A stretch of DNA of 64,000 nt from Lingula anatina (GCF_001039355.2 NW_019775636.1:832211-896210), one strand, 5' to 3'. Positions 45,236 through 57,447 are shown, counted from the first letter of the stretch. The notes: generated by a model not told the origin, from the letters alone. Translations and numbers: made by a program.

Positions 45236-47275
45236 TATATTGTTCTTTTTCCTGAGTACCCTTACCATGAAAAAGCAGGCAGTAAAAGACAGCATTAAGA
45301 GCAGCACTATGCCTTATCCATGTGTACAATACATGATATGTGGCAAGATTTAGGACATTGTCAAATATTGCGCTAACAGCAACCCATTCCAGAAGCCCAT
45401 TGTAAGGAGTAATCTGCATCTGGCATTGATAGTAAGGAGAAGCCTTGTATGGGTTTATGTTGTTTTGCATATGACAGTTATAGGTAATTTGCAACCTCCT
45501 ACACAAACAACCTCAAATCATCACATTTGCTGTTTTCTTTGAGAGTAAATAATACATTGCAATATTGAAATACTTGTTTCTGTTAACTCTCACTCTTCTG
45601 GTTATCAATTTCCAATAAATTTGACACCTAAAAAAGGACACAGACAACTGATCAGTTTGTCACAGATTTTTATTATTGTTAAGCATCATTTGTACAAATT
45701 TCAGAAACATTGGACACAATTTGACAAATTTATTAACGTTTAACTATTTTAAGTAATGGGATTTTCCAGTCTTTTCAGTGTAATTGTCAGTTTTTTCAAA
45801 TATTGTTCTTTTTCCAGAGTACCCTTCCCATGAAAAAACAGGCAGTAAAAGACAGCACCAAGAGCAGCACTACCCTGTATGTCTTATCCATGTGTACAAT
45901 ATATGATATGTGGCAAGATTTAGGACATTGTCAAATATTGTGCTAACAGCAACCCATTCCAGAAACCCATTGTAAGGAGTAATCTGCATCTGGCATTGAT
46001 AGTAAGGAGAAGTCTTGTATGGGTATATATTGTTTTCCTGATAACAATTAATAGGTAATTTGCTAGCTCCTACACAAACAAACTCAAATCATAACATTTG
46101 CTGTTTTCTTTTAGAGTAAATAATACATTGCAATATTGAAATATTTGTTTTGGTTAACTCTCACTCTTCTGGTTATCAATTTCCAATAAATTTGACACTT
46201 AAAAAAGGACACAGACAACTGATCAGTTTGTCACAGATTTTTATTGTTCTTAAGCATCATTTATTCAAATTTCAGAAATATTGGACAAGATTTGACAAAA
46301 TTATTGTTGTTTAACTATTTTAAGTAATTGAATTTGCCAGTCTTAATTTCAGTGTAATTTTCAGTTTTTCCAAATATAGTGTCCCAAAAAACACTTTTCA
46401 TTAATTAGACACAGTTGACTGATTAGCTTATATCAAAATATTACAGTTGTTAAACTTAATATGTACAATTTTCAGAAACACTGGACTTGATTTGACAAAA
46501 TTATTAACATTTAACTATTTTAAGTAATGGGATTTGCCGGTCTTTTCAGTGTAATTTTCAGTTTTCCCAAATATAGTGTACCAAAAAACACTTTTCATTA
46601 GACACAGACGACTGATCAGCTTATCTCAGATTATTACAGTAGTTAAGCTTAAAATGTACAATTTTCAGAAACATTGTACTAGATTTGACAAAATTATTAA
46701 CGAGGGATTTGCCAGCTTTTCAAAGTGATTTTCAGTTTTTTCAGTTATATTGTTCTTTTTCCAGAGTTCCCTTACAATGAATTAGCAGGCAGTGAAAGAT
46801 ACCATCATGAGCAGCACTATGTCTTATCCATGTGTACAATACATGATATGTGGCAAGATTTAGGACATTGTCAAATATTGTGCTAACAGCAACCCATTCC
46901 AGAAACCCATTGTAAGGAGTAATCTTCATCTGGCATTAATAGTAAGGAGAGGTCTTGTATGGGTATATATTGTTTTCCTGATAACAATTAATAGGTAATT
47001 TGCTAGCTCCTACACAAGCAAACTCAAATCATCATATTTGCTGTTTTCTTTGTGAGTAAACAATACATTGCAATATTGAAATATTTGTTTTGGTTAATTC
47101 TCACTCTTCTGATTATCAATTTCCAATAAACTTGACACTTAAAAAAAGACACAGACAACTGATCAGCTGATCACAGATTTTTATTATTGTTAAGCAACAT
47201 TTGTGCAAATTTCAGAGACACTGGACAAGATTTGACAAAATTATTAACATTTAACTATTTTAAGTAATGGAATTT
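45236..47275. repeat. 193-bp repeat family, third cluster (long units)
   Basis: Large units combine a segment with GAAAAAGCAGGCAGT, CTTATCCATGTGTACAATA and AGGACATTGTCAAATATTG with the 193-bp unit. Starts are near 45236, 45810 and 46738. The shared segment also appears near 37060 and 37600. Short frames in it repeat with the units and lack coding constraint. Confidence 0.85.
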
Positions 47276-48030
47276 TTTTGCATGAATCACATATTTGTCT
47301 CATGGACTGGAAATCTGTGGAAGGTAGTAAAGATGGAAATAAATGAAATTAGGTTAATGGGTGGTTTTAAACTTTATTAAGTTAATACCCATCACACCTG
47401 TCTCTAGACAAATATACGCTTCATACAAAAATGTTTTTTGTTTAACCTATATTTTTGTTGTTAAGTTAAAGTGATGTTTTCTTTTTTCTCAGAATGGGTG
47501 CCCCCAAAAAACTGCTGACTGACCAGGGATTGGAACTGGATACAATCACCACCCCTTTATGTTCTGCCAAATATGATAAAGGTTTTAGGGTGAATATTGG
47601 CTTCAATCTTGTTGGCATGCCTGTGAATGTGAATCTATTTCTGTACCTATTAGTTTAAATGACGTAATATTGAAGGCCTACTCTGCTCAATTATAACCAT
47701 TTTTATTATCAATGTAAACTGTTTAATGCAGTAGACACTGTCAACTGATCAGCTTATCTCAGATTATTACAGTAGTTAAGCTTACTATGTAGGATTATGT
47801 TTTTAAATATGATTTTCATATATGGGCAATTCTTTGGAATTTAATATATCATTAAACATGGTATATGTGGTGTGGACTGAACAACTTTCAAGGAGGGCAG
47901 TGATATCCATGAAAAGTCTTACTCTGTGCATCAATAAAAGCAGATATTTGGAAAGATGAGCTTAATTTCTCCCAATGCAAAAATTAAATTGCCCAAATAT
48001 TTACCCATTTTTGCATTCAATATTTTTTCT
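47275..48030 (+). pseudogene. Second, truncated copy of the integrase exon region
   Basis: It matches 1213-2020, from TTTTTTGCATGAATCAC through the intron, TTTTCTCAG and the exon start (MG.., KKLLTDQG), and on into the following intron. A deletion of about 75 bases removes the exon end and its splice donor, so this copy cannot splice like the first. The match stops near 48030, close to where the first copy has its next exon; that exon is absent. The EGF gene begins about 190 bases later. Confidence 0.8.
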
Positions 48031-48219
48031 GTAGCTGGTAATATTGTTTTTGATAGAAAGCTCCAAAGCATGGCATCAGCAACGCATGAGTAACGCTATA
48101 ATATGAGTAAGTGTAGAGAGGAATAGGTGTAATGTGCATGTATACCGTAAAGTGCCATACCGCACATTACTTAATTTCCTAAAATATACTAATAACTTCA
48201 ACGCCGTACTCTATTCCAG

Positions 48220-51200
48220 CAACGTGTCTGTATGTTAATAACTGCACTGACGAGGACCACGGTGTGTGTTACAAGAGCAACAGGTGTCACTGTCTACCAG
48301 GATTTGTGGGTATGTATTGAGGGCCACGGTGTGTGTTACAAGAGCAACAGGTGTCACTGTCTACCAGGATTTGTGGGTATATATTGAGGGCCACAGTGTG
48401 TGTTACAGGACCAACAGGTGTCGCTGTCTACCAGGATTTGTGGGTATGTATTGAGGACCACGGTGTGTGTTACAGGACCAACAGGTGTCGCTGTCTACCA
48501 GGATTTGTGGGTATGTATTGAGGACCACGGTGTGTGTTACAGGACCAACAGGTGCTTCTCTCTACCAGGATTTGTGGGTATGAATTGAGGACCAGGGTAT
48601 GTGTTACAGGACCAACAGGTGTCGCTGTCTAACAGGATTTGTGGGTATGCAATAAGGATTAACTTTCGTGTGCTTTTAAGGCAAAGGGCAAAATCTTCCA
48701 GAAGCTAAGCGCACACTAAGCTTAATCACCCGAGGAGGCTCGAGGAGGCTTGTCATTTAGTATATGTTATTGCATTCAGTCCCTGCGCAGTTGGATCGAT
48801 CGAAGTTAAAAAGGTTTATTGGGAATGCACCCTACCTGTATATAAATTAATGTACGAAGTTTCTGGGCAAAAAAAACACGGACACTAATTTACGCACGTC
48901 TTCAATTCTGTATATTTAGGTAGTGACTGTAGCATCGTTGCAACTTGTTTCAACGTGTCTGACTGCTCCAGTCACGGGGTCTGCGTGGACTTTGACGTAT
49001 GCAAATGTGACAGCGGATGGGCGGGGCCAAATTGCACCGAGTTTTCTTGTGAACGTCTGGCGGCGTGCTCAGGTGTGTTGTTCATGTGAGAGATTTTTAC
49101 GTTTGTTTTTACGTGAATGATATGATAAAGGGGATGCATTTGAGAAAGTACACCAAAACAAAAAATACTACACGTTTTTGTATAATTTGACATGAAACAA
49201 TATGCGATAGAATAAAGCAGTGCTATACAATATGCTAGTATACATAACTGTTATATGCGTTGTCATCAGTAGTTCAGTTAGAAGAATGTTGAAGCATGTA
49301 ACTTTCCAGGCCACGGTCAATGTAAAGGATACGATGTATGCAGTTGTGACAATGGTTGGCAAGGAGACAGCTGTGCTCTGCCAGACTGTTCTTCAAATAA
49401 TGACTGCTCCCTACACAGGGTGTGTACGTCACCTCACACGTGCACGTGTTATGACGGTTACCATGGTGAAAACTGTACCACGGTGAAGAATTGCACATCG
49501 TTTAATGGCTGTAATGACCACGGTATATGCACTTCCTTTGAAGGGAATGATACAGCTGTTATGTGCAGGTATGGTACTTTTCGTTACCTTCATTTAGAGG
49601 TGGCAGGCGTTTGGTTATATATATGTTAATAACAGCAATCCCACAGCAATTGTCTACGTAAGTGACACGTAACAACTGTTTTTAAAATATATGTAAGATC
49701 AAAGTATGGGCTGGGTCTATTTATGACACTTAAAATAAGATGATATAAAAATTGTTATTATAATTTTTACAACTGGCCGTATGACAAATTTAGAGAATTT
49801 CAGACGGGGGAAAACAGCACATGCATTTATGATTTTATTTTCTCCCTTCTAAAATGATATTTGTAACAGGTGTTTTGAGGGCTACCGTGGCGACACATGT
49901 GACACTGTCTCATGTTCTGCCGTAAACAACTGTTCAGGACAGGGTGCGTGTTTGGAGCCCAACCTCTGTAACTGTGACCCAGGCTTCGGGGGAATTGACT
50001 GCTCTAATTTCTCATGTGAAGCTCTTGGATACTGCTCTGGTAAACACTCTTTGCCTGAATAAATGTCATAATACATGATTGTATATTTATTCTAACTGTG
50101 CGTCTTACCTGTTTATTTTCAAATAGAAAGCGTTAAAACATCCACTTGACCAGAAGATAACTGCCAGTAATGCATTCATTGGGAGTTTGCACACGATTGC
50201 ATTGCCTTAGCGCGGAAGAAACTAGTTTAAAACAAAGTCTTAAGCCTTATGTGTTAGCTCTGCAACGATTACATTTGTTGCTTTCCCTATTACGCTATGT
50301 GACATACTTGTGTTTGTCTTTCCTCTATACAGGCAATGGACAGTGTGTATCATTGGACATGTGCTTGTGTTCTCCCGGCTGGCTGGGTGAACGCTGTGAC
50401 GAGCCCGTCTGCAGTGATGTGGCCAACTGCTCTGGTAATGGAAGTTGCCTCTCACCTAATCAGTGCGAGTGTCTGGATGAATACGACGGCGTTGACTGTT
50501 CTATTAGAATTGGTTCTAACTATCACAGCCCAGTGTTTACATACAACTGGTACAATGGCACTGTGCCGGAGAATGCCCCACCAGGGACTATCATCGTGTC
50601 TCAAGAGAACATTACCATGATTAACGCGACAGATTTAGATACAGGGCGAAATGGCAAACTAGAGTATACTTTCTCTGGGAGCAACAGAGCGGAGCAGTTC
50701 TTCAACATGGACAGTGAGGGACAGTTATCAGTGGTAGCCAAACTGGACTACGACAGTCTTCCGCAGGAGTTCATTATGACAGTAGTGGCATCTGACAAGG
50801 GCGTACCGCCCAAGAGTGCTGCCACCAAGGTCGCCATCATTGTCCAAGACGTCAACGACAACGCACCACTTTTCCAGTTGGTTGGTTTCCCAGATATTCC
50901 AGTGAATGCCAGCGGCAAGCTAGGACGCACAGTAGGACGGTTCCTGGCCACAGACAAAGACAGTGGGTCGAACGGAACGGTTCGACACTATATAACCAAC
51001 GAGAGCAACCCTGATGCTGTATTAGCTGTCAATGAAGACACCAGAGAGCTGATCGTCGTGCGTTACCCAGCCCAGTATCGATATGACCTTACCATTTTGG
51101 CGGAGGATGGAGGAGAACCACCAAAGTCCGCCATCTTGCCTGTTGTTATTTCTGTCTACGGACACCTTGTTGAGGAACGAAATGATACAGTCGTTGTGAA

Positions 51201-53145
51201 CCCTACGTCTAACACCGAAGCACCGGTTTCCACGACCCTTGGGAGTTCTTCAACTACGGGCACCCTGGGTAAAGTGACAAGTGGTGAGACAATACCAACG
51301 CCGAAGACGACGACAACACAAGGTATGTTACAGTAGCTCAAAACAATGACCAAATTGACACGTATGAATTGAATCCCGCTTTTATCTTAACGAACACAAA
51401 CACCTGATAAGAAGTTAGTAATTTCCACGCCTGGTGATGTATAGGCTAATAGAGTACTTTTATTTTAATACGTTTATCAAATGACCCGAAGTCCTTAGTT
51501 ATACACACACTGGACAATAGAAGTGTCACCCCCTAACTCAGAGTAATAAAAGTAGGCAGATCTTGGGTACTTATAATGCCTGGTCTACTTATAATGTGAC
51601 TAATGAGTATAAAACCGCTATACCATGGAATTGTATTGTTGGTCTTGTACATGTACAGCGAATGTTATTCCTGTCTTCCTCCAATATGGCAAGATACAGG
51701 CAATTATCTAACAGTTATAGGTGCAAGTTATTATCATGAAGAGGCGGAATATAAGCAATGTCAGAATATTGATACAATTGAATTGTTCAGTCAGAACCGT
51801 GCAGAGGGTCTGCATGGTCTCGGTATAGAAACACTGGAACAAGAGACAAATTGCCTCTGATGGGTCGTCCAAGAAAAAATACTGGCCGTGAAGACCGACG
51901 ACTGATTTTTAAGTCCAGGTTGTCAAAGTTCGACACTGCTTGTCAGTTGACAGCACAGTGGAACAATTTCACACATAAGAATGTGTCTGTGAAAATTGCA
52001 AGGCGTCGGTTACATGCTCATAGAGTGTACAGTAGGGTAGCAAGACTGAAAACTCTTATATCGTTATAAAACAGGCAACGTAGAGTGAACTAGGGTCAAC
52101 AGGATCTGGAACTGGACAGTCCATGACAGTTGGTCCTATATATTTTTTCTCATGAGTGTCGCTTTGGTCTGACATCTGATGACAGATGGGTAAGATGCTG
52201 GGGAACTGCTGGTAAAGCATTTGAACCACATGCACTGAATTTTCGAACCCGGAGCAGCATATTCATCACGGTGTGGGGTTGCATCAGCATCCATGGCGTG
52301 GGCGAATTGATAGCGGTTGATGGAAACATGAATCACTAGAAATATATCGATGTTTTGGAGTCAGGCTTGCTACCATCTATTACTAACATATTTGGTGACA
52401 GGAATTATCCATTTGTTCACCAGGATGACAATGCCCCTTGTCACAGGACCAGAGCAGTTTGTGATTGGTTTGACCAACAGGACATTCGCTGGGTGATGTG
52501 GCCTGCCCAGAGTCTGGATGCAAACATAATAGAAAATGTGTGGTATGATATGTCAAAACTTTTGACAAATGCCCGTCTAACCAGCAGAGAAACTCTGTTA
52601 TTTTCAGTGTTTCATGCTTGGGCCAGCATAAGCCCTGAAGGCATCAGACAATTATACAAATCCTTGCCTCGTAGACTGGCACCTATTAGTAGGTCACGTG
52701 GCTATGCCACTAAGTACTAATTTTGGACTTGAACTGCATATTTTGGTAGAATGTATATTTTGTTCTCATTTTATGATTTTTTGTGAAATTTGATGTTAAT
52801 AAAATGATACCAGGAGCATATCATTCCACAGTCATTTATCTCCCCCATAGTATTGGTTCAGTAGGGTTGACACTTCTATTGTCCAGTGTGTGTACGTGCA
52901 GTGCCTGTATGTTTTCTGAACTTATATATGTAAATTTACAATTAATGTGTCATGGGAACACGCCAAGATGAGAAAAAAAGTAAAATGACCAAAAAATGAA
53001 AGAAACAAAGAAGGTAAACTGAGGATGATGTATAGAAAAAAATTACCGCAAGTAAACAAATTATATTCTCTTTATTTCAGCGACTGTGGTAAAGTCCCCA
53101 CAAGAACCCTGGTACCAGACGGTGGGCTTCAAGGCCGATATCTGA
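48220..53145 (+). CDS. EGF-cadherin adhesion protein, 3' six exons
   Basis: Exons 48220-48309, 48920-49072, 49310-49568, 49870-50039, 50333-51322 and 53081-53145 all have AG/GT borders and phases 1,1,2,1,1. The joined frame is exactly 574 residues plus stop. Eight tandem EGF repeats of about 30 residues (Cx5C..G.C…CxC..G…C, such as CSAVNNCSGQGACLEPNLC) occupy roughly residues 2-250. Two cadherin repeats follow, with PEN, DLDTGRNG, LDYD, DKGVPP and DVNDNAP in the first, and ATDKDSGSNG and AEDGGEPP in the second. A Thr/Ser/Pro-rich stalk follows, then a short tail ending GFKADI. NxT/S sites are frequent, fitting an extracellular protein. No membrane segment is seen in these exons, so the form shown may be secreted, or the last exon may be one of several. 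The 5' end with signal peptide is not in the visible exons. EGF repeats before cadherins with no laminin G domain is unlike Fat or CELSR. Confidence 0.85.
48249..48655 (+). repeat. 67-bp minisatellite spanning an EGF exon end and splice donor
   Basis: Six copies at a 67-base period start with GAGGACCACGGTGTGTG and end in GGATTTGTGGGTATGTATT. Each copy contains the end of the EGF exon and a GTATGT donor. Only the first follows a real acceptor (48218-48219). As 67 is not a multiple of three, use of a later donor would shift frame. Copies 4 and 5 are nearly identical, suggesting recent expansion. Confidence 0.9.
51504..52892 (+). mobile_element. Tc1-type transposon, inactive, in the last intron
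   Basis: The ends CACACACTGGACAATAGAAG and complement lie next to TA on both sides (51502-51503, 52893-52894). The transposase is broken by stops and shifts. Recognisable parts are an HTH-like region (51851-52066), FSHECRF at about 52147, VHQDDNAPCHRT at about 52418 and SLDANIIENVWYDM at about 52513. In Tc1 transposases the first catalytic Asp sits in FSDE; here it is His, while the second Asp and the Glu remain. Total length 1,389 bp is close to a full element. It lies in the EGF-cadherin gene's intron in the same orientation. Confidence 0.88.
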
Positions 53146-53219
53146 TCTGTGCCGGCTTTGATTTTGACATATGAATGTTAGATGCGCAGATCCAAGAAAA
53201 CTAAAAAAGATTATTTGGA

Positions 53220-53225
53220 AATAAA
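53220..53225 (+). promoter_or_regulatory. Polyadenylation signal AATAAA
   Basis: AATAAA lies 75 bases after the stop of the EGF-cadherin gene, a fitting place for its 3' end. Confidence 0.5.
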
Positions 53226-53229
53226 GTGT

Positions 53230-54279
53230 ACGTTTTGATTGTTGCGGTGCTTCAAGATAATAAAACTGTGACAAAAAAGAACAACAAATGATTAAAATTA
53301 CCAGAAAGGTTTCAAATATCAACTTAAGTTTAACAAAACTAGCGATGAAAAAGGTCATTGATCTTTTGAATATGTAATACACATGCCATCTTAATCCCGA
53401 GAAATTAATGGCAGTCAAAATTAGGAATTATTCTGATTATTAGTTGATCATAATATATTGAATAAGAAACACTGCTAGTTTATTGGTGGCTTGCTGCATT
53501 GTGATATGGTTGGATCACGGAACAACAAGAATAATTAGTACCACCAGCATGTACGCTGGCAGTACTCATGGATTTAGTCCCAACCCGTCTCGTACGGCTC
53601 CGCCGGCTCTGCGTACTGGCGCCGGATACAAGTCACCGTTACCGCTTCTCCTCCTAGACTGCAAGGACCCATGTCCCCTTCTCTTGGATTTAGGTCACAT
53701 ATAACCTCAACTTGAACCCCCTGTTCTTTTTGTCTCAGTCAGTCCATTGGCCTGGGCATGATGCTCGTTGAAACACACCCTTGTCAAAATTTTTGAAAAT
53801 TCAATGCCAAATATCTCCCAAATCGAAGGAATTGTGTAAAAAATTACTACAGAAGTCTGACCGAAAGTCATATGTGAAGATTCCAGATATGCCCTTGGAT
53901 TTGACTTTTGACCTTTATTTCAAGCCAAAATTTTCTAAAAATCTTTTTATTTCTGCTGATTTTCAGAAACTACACAGATCTAACCTATAATATTATGGGT
54001 AGTTGTTACCCTTTGGGTCATCTTTCATCTTTTTGAGTTTGGGGTCAATCAGTGCATTTTTATGGGAGTAGCGGCCATTAGATGCCGAAACTGAAAACTT
54101 TCTGTAATTCTGGAACCGTTAATGCTAGAGACCTCTTGTTTTTTGCATTTTGTAGAGCTTATCAAGTGCAACACAGAAGGTGGTGTCCATTTTTCCTTTT
54201 TTGATTTGGCTTAGGCGTTGCATTATATCAAAAAGTTCAATATCCGATATTCAGTGGTGAAAATAAAATGTGAAATACT
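53230..54279. other. No supported gene
   Basis: A GC-richer frame at 53483-53704 (STTSMYAGSTHGFSPNPSR…) might be an alternative terminal exon, but it has no clear acceptor in phase and no recognised motif. The rest is non-coding. Confidence 0.4.
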
Positions 54280-55015
54280 CCAAAATTAGCACAGATACGC
54301 CATAGTAACTATTGAACTTGAATAGGAAATCGTATACTGGTAACCTGACTGTGACCTTGAAATTGACCTTTGACCTACTTTCCATGATGAACTGCACTTT
54401 GCAAATTTTTTTATCTTTATATCTCCAAAACTGGCAAAGATTCGCCCATAGGTACTATTGAACTTGAATAGGAAGTCATATACTGGCAATTTACTGTGAT
54501 CCTGAAATTGAACTTTGACCTAATTTTCACCATGAACTAAACTTTGCAAATTTTCCAGACCTTATATCTCTAAAACTATCAGAGATACGCCCATAGTTCC
54601 TGTTGAACTTGAGTAGGAAATCATATACTGGCAATCTTACTGTGACCTTGAAATTGACCTTTGACCTACTTTTCACCATGAATTGAACCTTGCAAATTTT
54701 GTCACCCTTATATCTCGGAAAACTGACAGAGGTAGGCCCATAGTTGCTATTGAACTTAAGTAGGAAAGCATATACTGGCAATCTAACTGTGGTCTTGAAA
54801 TTGACCTTTTTATGATGAACTGTACTTTGCATGTTTTCTGGCCTTTATATCTCCAAAATTGGCAAAGAAATGCCCATAGTTACTATTGAACTTGAATAGG
54901 AAGTGTTATACTGTGACCTTGAAATTGACCTTTGACCTTTTTCATCATGAACTAAACTTTGCATATTTTCTTGCCCCTCATATCCTCAAAACTAGCAGAG
55001 ATATGCCCAGTGTTG
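54280..55015. repeat. ~146-bp tandem repeat, five units
   Basis: ATTGAACTTGAATAGGAA recurs at about 54311, 54457, 54602, 54749 and 54885, with GTGACCTTGAAATTGACC, CATGAACT and TATATCTCCAAAACT in each unit. Minus-strand frames follow the repeat period and are not taken as genes. Confidence 0.88.
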
Positions 55016-55178
55016 CCCCTTGGTTTTCTTTTTTATCAGCAAATATGCAACGCTGATAATACATTTCGAGGAAAACCAATAGGTCTTTTGTCTAGAAAAT
55101 CACAGGAATGATCAATGTGAGGAAAATACAGGTCAGTTCGAAAATTGATAGGACCATTTTTACAGTTATATATATATA

Positions 55179-55830
55179 CTGAACAAAAATATAAACGCAA
55201 GAAACTAAAATGGTCAGTTGAAATGGATAATCATGAAATATGCCCAGGTTGATGGTTTATTTGTGAACTGATGGATTTATTTTGATCAATTATAGTGGTC
55301 TGGTTTCACTTGGCTGCTCCCCGTGAGTATACTCAAAGGTTCAGTTTTTACACCCATAAGACTAATGGAGCATGACGGAGTAGAGGTCAATCTGCAAGAC
55401 CAATACACATACTCTCACTACCGTCTGGGCAATAAAAGGACACACCAAAATGTGTATTTCTGCCACTTGTCAACATGCCACAGATGTCTGGAACCATGAA
55501 GGAGCATGCCATCAGCATGCTCAATGCTGGCTTGTCAGTAACAGAATTTGCAGCATGCCTGAATGTGCATCATTCCACTGTCAGCCGTCTGGGAACATGC
55601 TTCAGAGACACTGGTAGAGAGACACCATGTCGCCCAACAAACACCTGTGGAACATTGTTCTGGATCAGAGTTTTCAGCCATCATGTTCCAGCTCTCGAGA
55701 ATGTTCGCCAACTGGGAGTAGCACTCCAGGAGGAATGGGATAATATCCCTTAGGCCTCTATTGACAACATAGTGATGTCCATGCGCCGCTGGTGTACTGC
55801 TCTGCACAAATTTAATGGTGTCTGTGAATT
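55179..55830 (+). mobile_element. Internally deleted Tc1-type element
   Basis: TA followed by CTGAACAAAAATATAAACGC is a common Tc1-family end. The N-terminal HTH of the transposase is at 55475-55630 (MSGTMKEHAISMLNAGLSV, then HHSTVSRLGTCF). It runs almost directly into C-terminal sequence (LQEEWDNIP at about 55726, then SMRRWCTALHKFNG). Nearly the whole DDE core is missing. No matching right inverted end was found, so the right border is approximate. Confidence 0.75.
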
Positions 55831-56414
55831 CAGGATGTTGACCCCCATGGTGTATTTGATGCCCTAACTCTTGGACTATGCATTTAAACTTCCCCTAATG
55901 CTCTCAAAGTGATGTCTATTTGTCGAGAAAAATATGCTGTTATTTTTGACTATATACTCTAGTTCCATATATGAAAATAAATTACATATTCTTTAGTGCG
56001 TTTATATATATTTATATATATATATTGATTGCTTTTTTTTTTTTTTTTTTTGCATATTTTGAGAATTCTAGTTTATTGCATTTTATAGAGATTGTCAAGC
56101 ACAAGACTGTTAGTGGTGTCCCTTTTTTATTTCGGTTTTCCATACGAATGAGCTTACTCCAGCTGATGGTACAATATCCAGAGGCGGTATCGCCTCTCTG
56201 ATCCTCTAGTTTCATGCGTTATTATCAGTTATATACGGGACCAACTGACATGTATAATTTTTTTAAATTTATTAATAATGAACTTTTTCCAAGTCATTTT
56301 TTTCAAAAAGCGTAAAACCCACTTGTCTTTCCTCTATGCAGGATGTTTTTATATCATATAACCTGCTGCTTGTTCAGCGAGGTTACACAATGAAAGTGGT
56401 TGTTGATTGAAAAA
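55831..56414. other. No supported gene
   Basis: AT-rich with (TA)n and poly-T runs. Frames are low in complexity. Confidence 0.5.
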
Positions 56415-57420
56415 TCAAATAAATAGTTCACTTAGTGCAGGCAAAACTTGTCCTTTGCTTGCGTTATAATGCTCAACCTTGAATACCTTTTGAAAAACCC
56501 TTGTTAATTCCCTACACCCCAACATGGCAAACTCACTGAAAGTGGTAGATTGCCATAGATCCCACTTAAAAAAAGTTCTAAATAGTCTAATACAATACTT
56601 CTCATTGATAATCATGCTATAGTATTTTAGTGGGAATCGCCTCAATTTATTATAAACAGCAGACGGCACAGCTTTGTTACTTTAAATTAAGTACCCTTTA
56701 CAGTGGACGGCGTCCCTTCTGCGTCCCTTCTACAATCAATAATGTGGTCAAGAATCTCAATTGTCGCCAAAGCAATTAAATCATGTCTCAGTGTAAATAC
56801 TTCTTCGTCCCTCGTGCCTTCTTTGAACGACCGAATGTAGGTTTTACTGGTAAAACAGCGAGCGACCTGAGCGTCCATTGAGCTACCCGCCTGCCTCCCC
56901 TGTGCGTCCCCTGCACAACCTACGGTGTTCAAGTGTTCATTACGAACCCTTCGTTACGTTCTCTGTACCTTCATCGACGTTTAGTAGCTGTCATTCTTAG
57001 ATATTTCTGCCTCCTGCTTGACCGATAAACAATGTTTGAACGTTCTGTGTGCGATCTAAGCGATCACACTGTGTTCTTTGAGCGTCCAACGGCAACCTGG
57101 CACGTTTTATGGTCGCCGTCCAGTGTAAAGAGGGTTTTACTCCCAAGATCAATTTACAATATTGCAGATGTATTACTGACGATTTACGAAATCCCCAGAC
57201 TTCGCTTCCATAGTTCAGGTTCGGTAACACATATGTATCAAAGAGAAAATGTTCAGTTTCTACATTTAAGAGAACGCCCCCCTACTGATATTTTTACTGC
57301 CAACATTGCTTCACTTCCCTGATCAGCTATGGCTTTCTGTGTGGTGAGGAACTTTCCATTGTAATTTAACGATAACTCTAGGTACGGAAAACTATTGGGT
57401 ATACACTATATTTTCTTCAA
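56415..57420 (-). pseudogene. LINE ORF2 C-terminal remnant, split by a MITE
   Basis: On the minus strand about 57420-57130 reads ELSLNYNGKFLTTQKAIADQ, then after stops NLNYGSEVWGF and LQYCKLILGVKPS. This is the thumb-to-C-terminal region after the reverse transcriptase of LINE ORF2. The reading resumes at about 56670-56415 with AVYNKLRRFPLKYYSMI and ends in a stop. The gap is filled exactly by the MITE at 56697-57129. Stops and shifts make it dead. The LINE clade cannot be fixed from this part. Confidence 0.7.
56697..57129. mobile_element. 433-bp MITE inserted in the LINE
   Basis: TTTACAGTGGACGGCG at the left and CGCCGTCCAGTGTAAA at the right are inverted repeats with one mismatch. The LINE reading frame stops at one edge and resumes at the other. 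No target duplication is clear. It contains no transposase. Confidence 0.7.
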
Positions 57421-57447
57421 AATTAAATCGAACCGACAGCCAGCTGA

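Noticed and set aside
48266-48588. Overlapping 62-codon frames with LPGFVGMY
   Set aside because: They are translations of the 67-bp minisatellite in wrong frames; only the first unit belongs to a real exon.
53483-53704. GC-richer 73-codon frame downstream of the EGF-cadherin gene
   Set aside because: No phase-compatible acceptor or motif, although an alternative last exon cannot be ruled out.
54286-54832. Minus-strand frames (VYDFLFKFNSTYGRIF)
   Set aside because: They follow the 146-bp tandem repeat and break at every unit.
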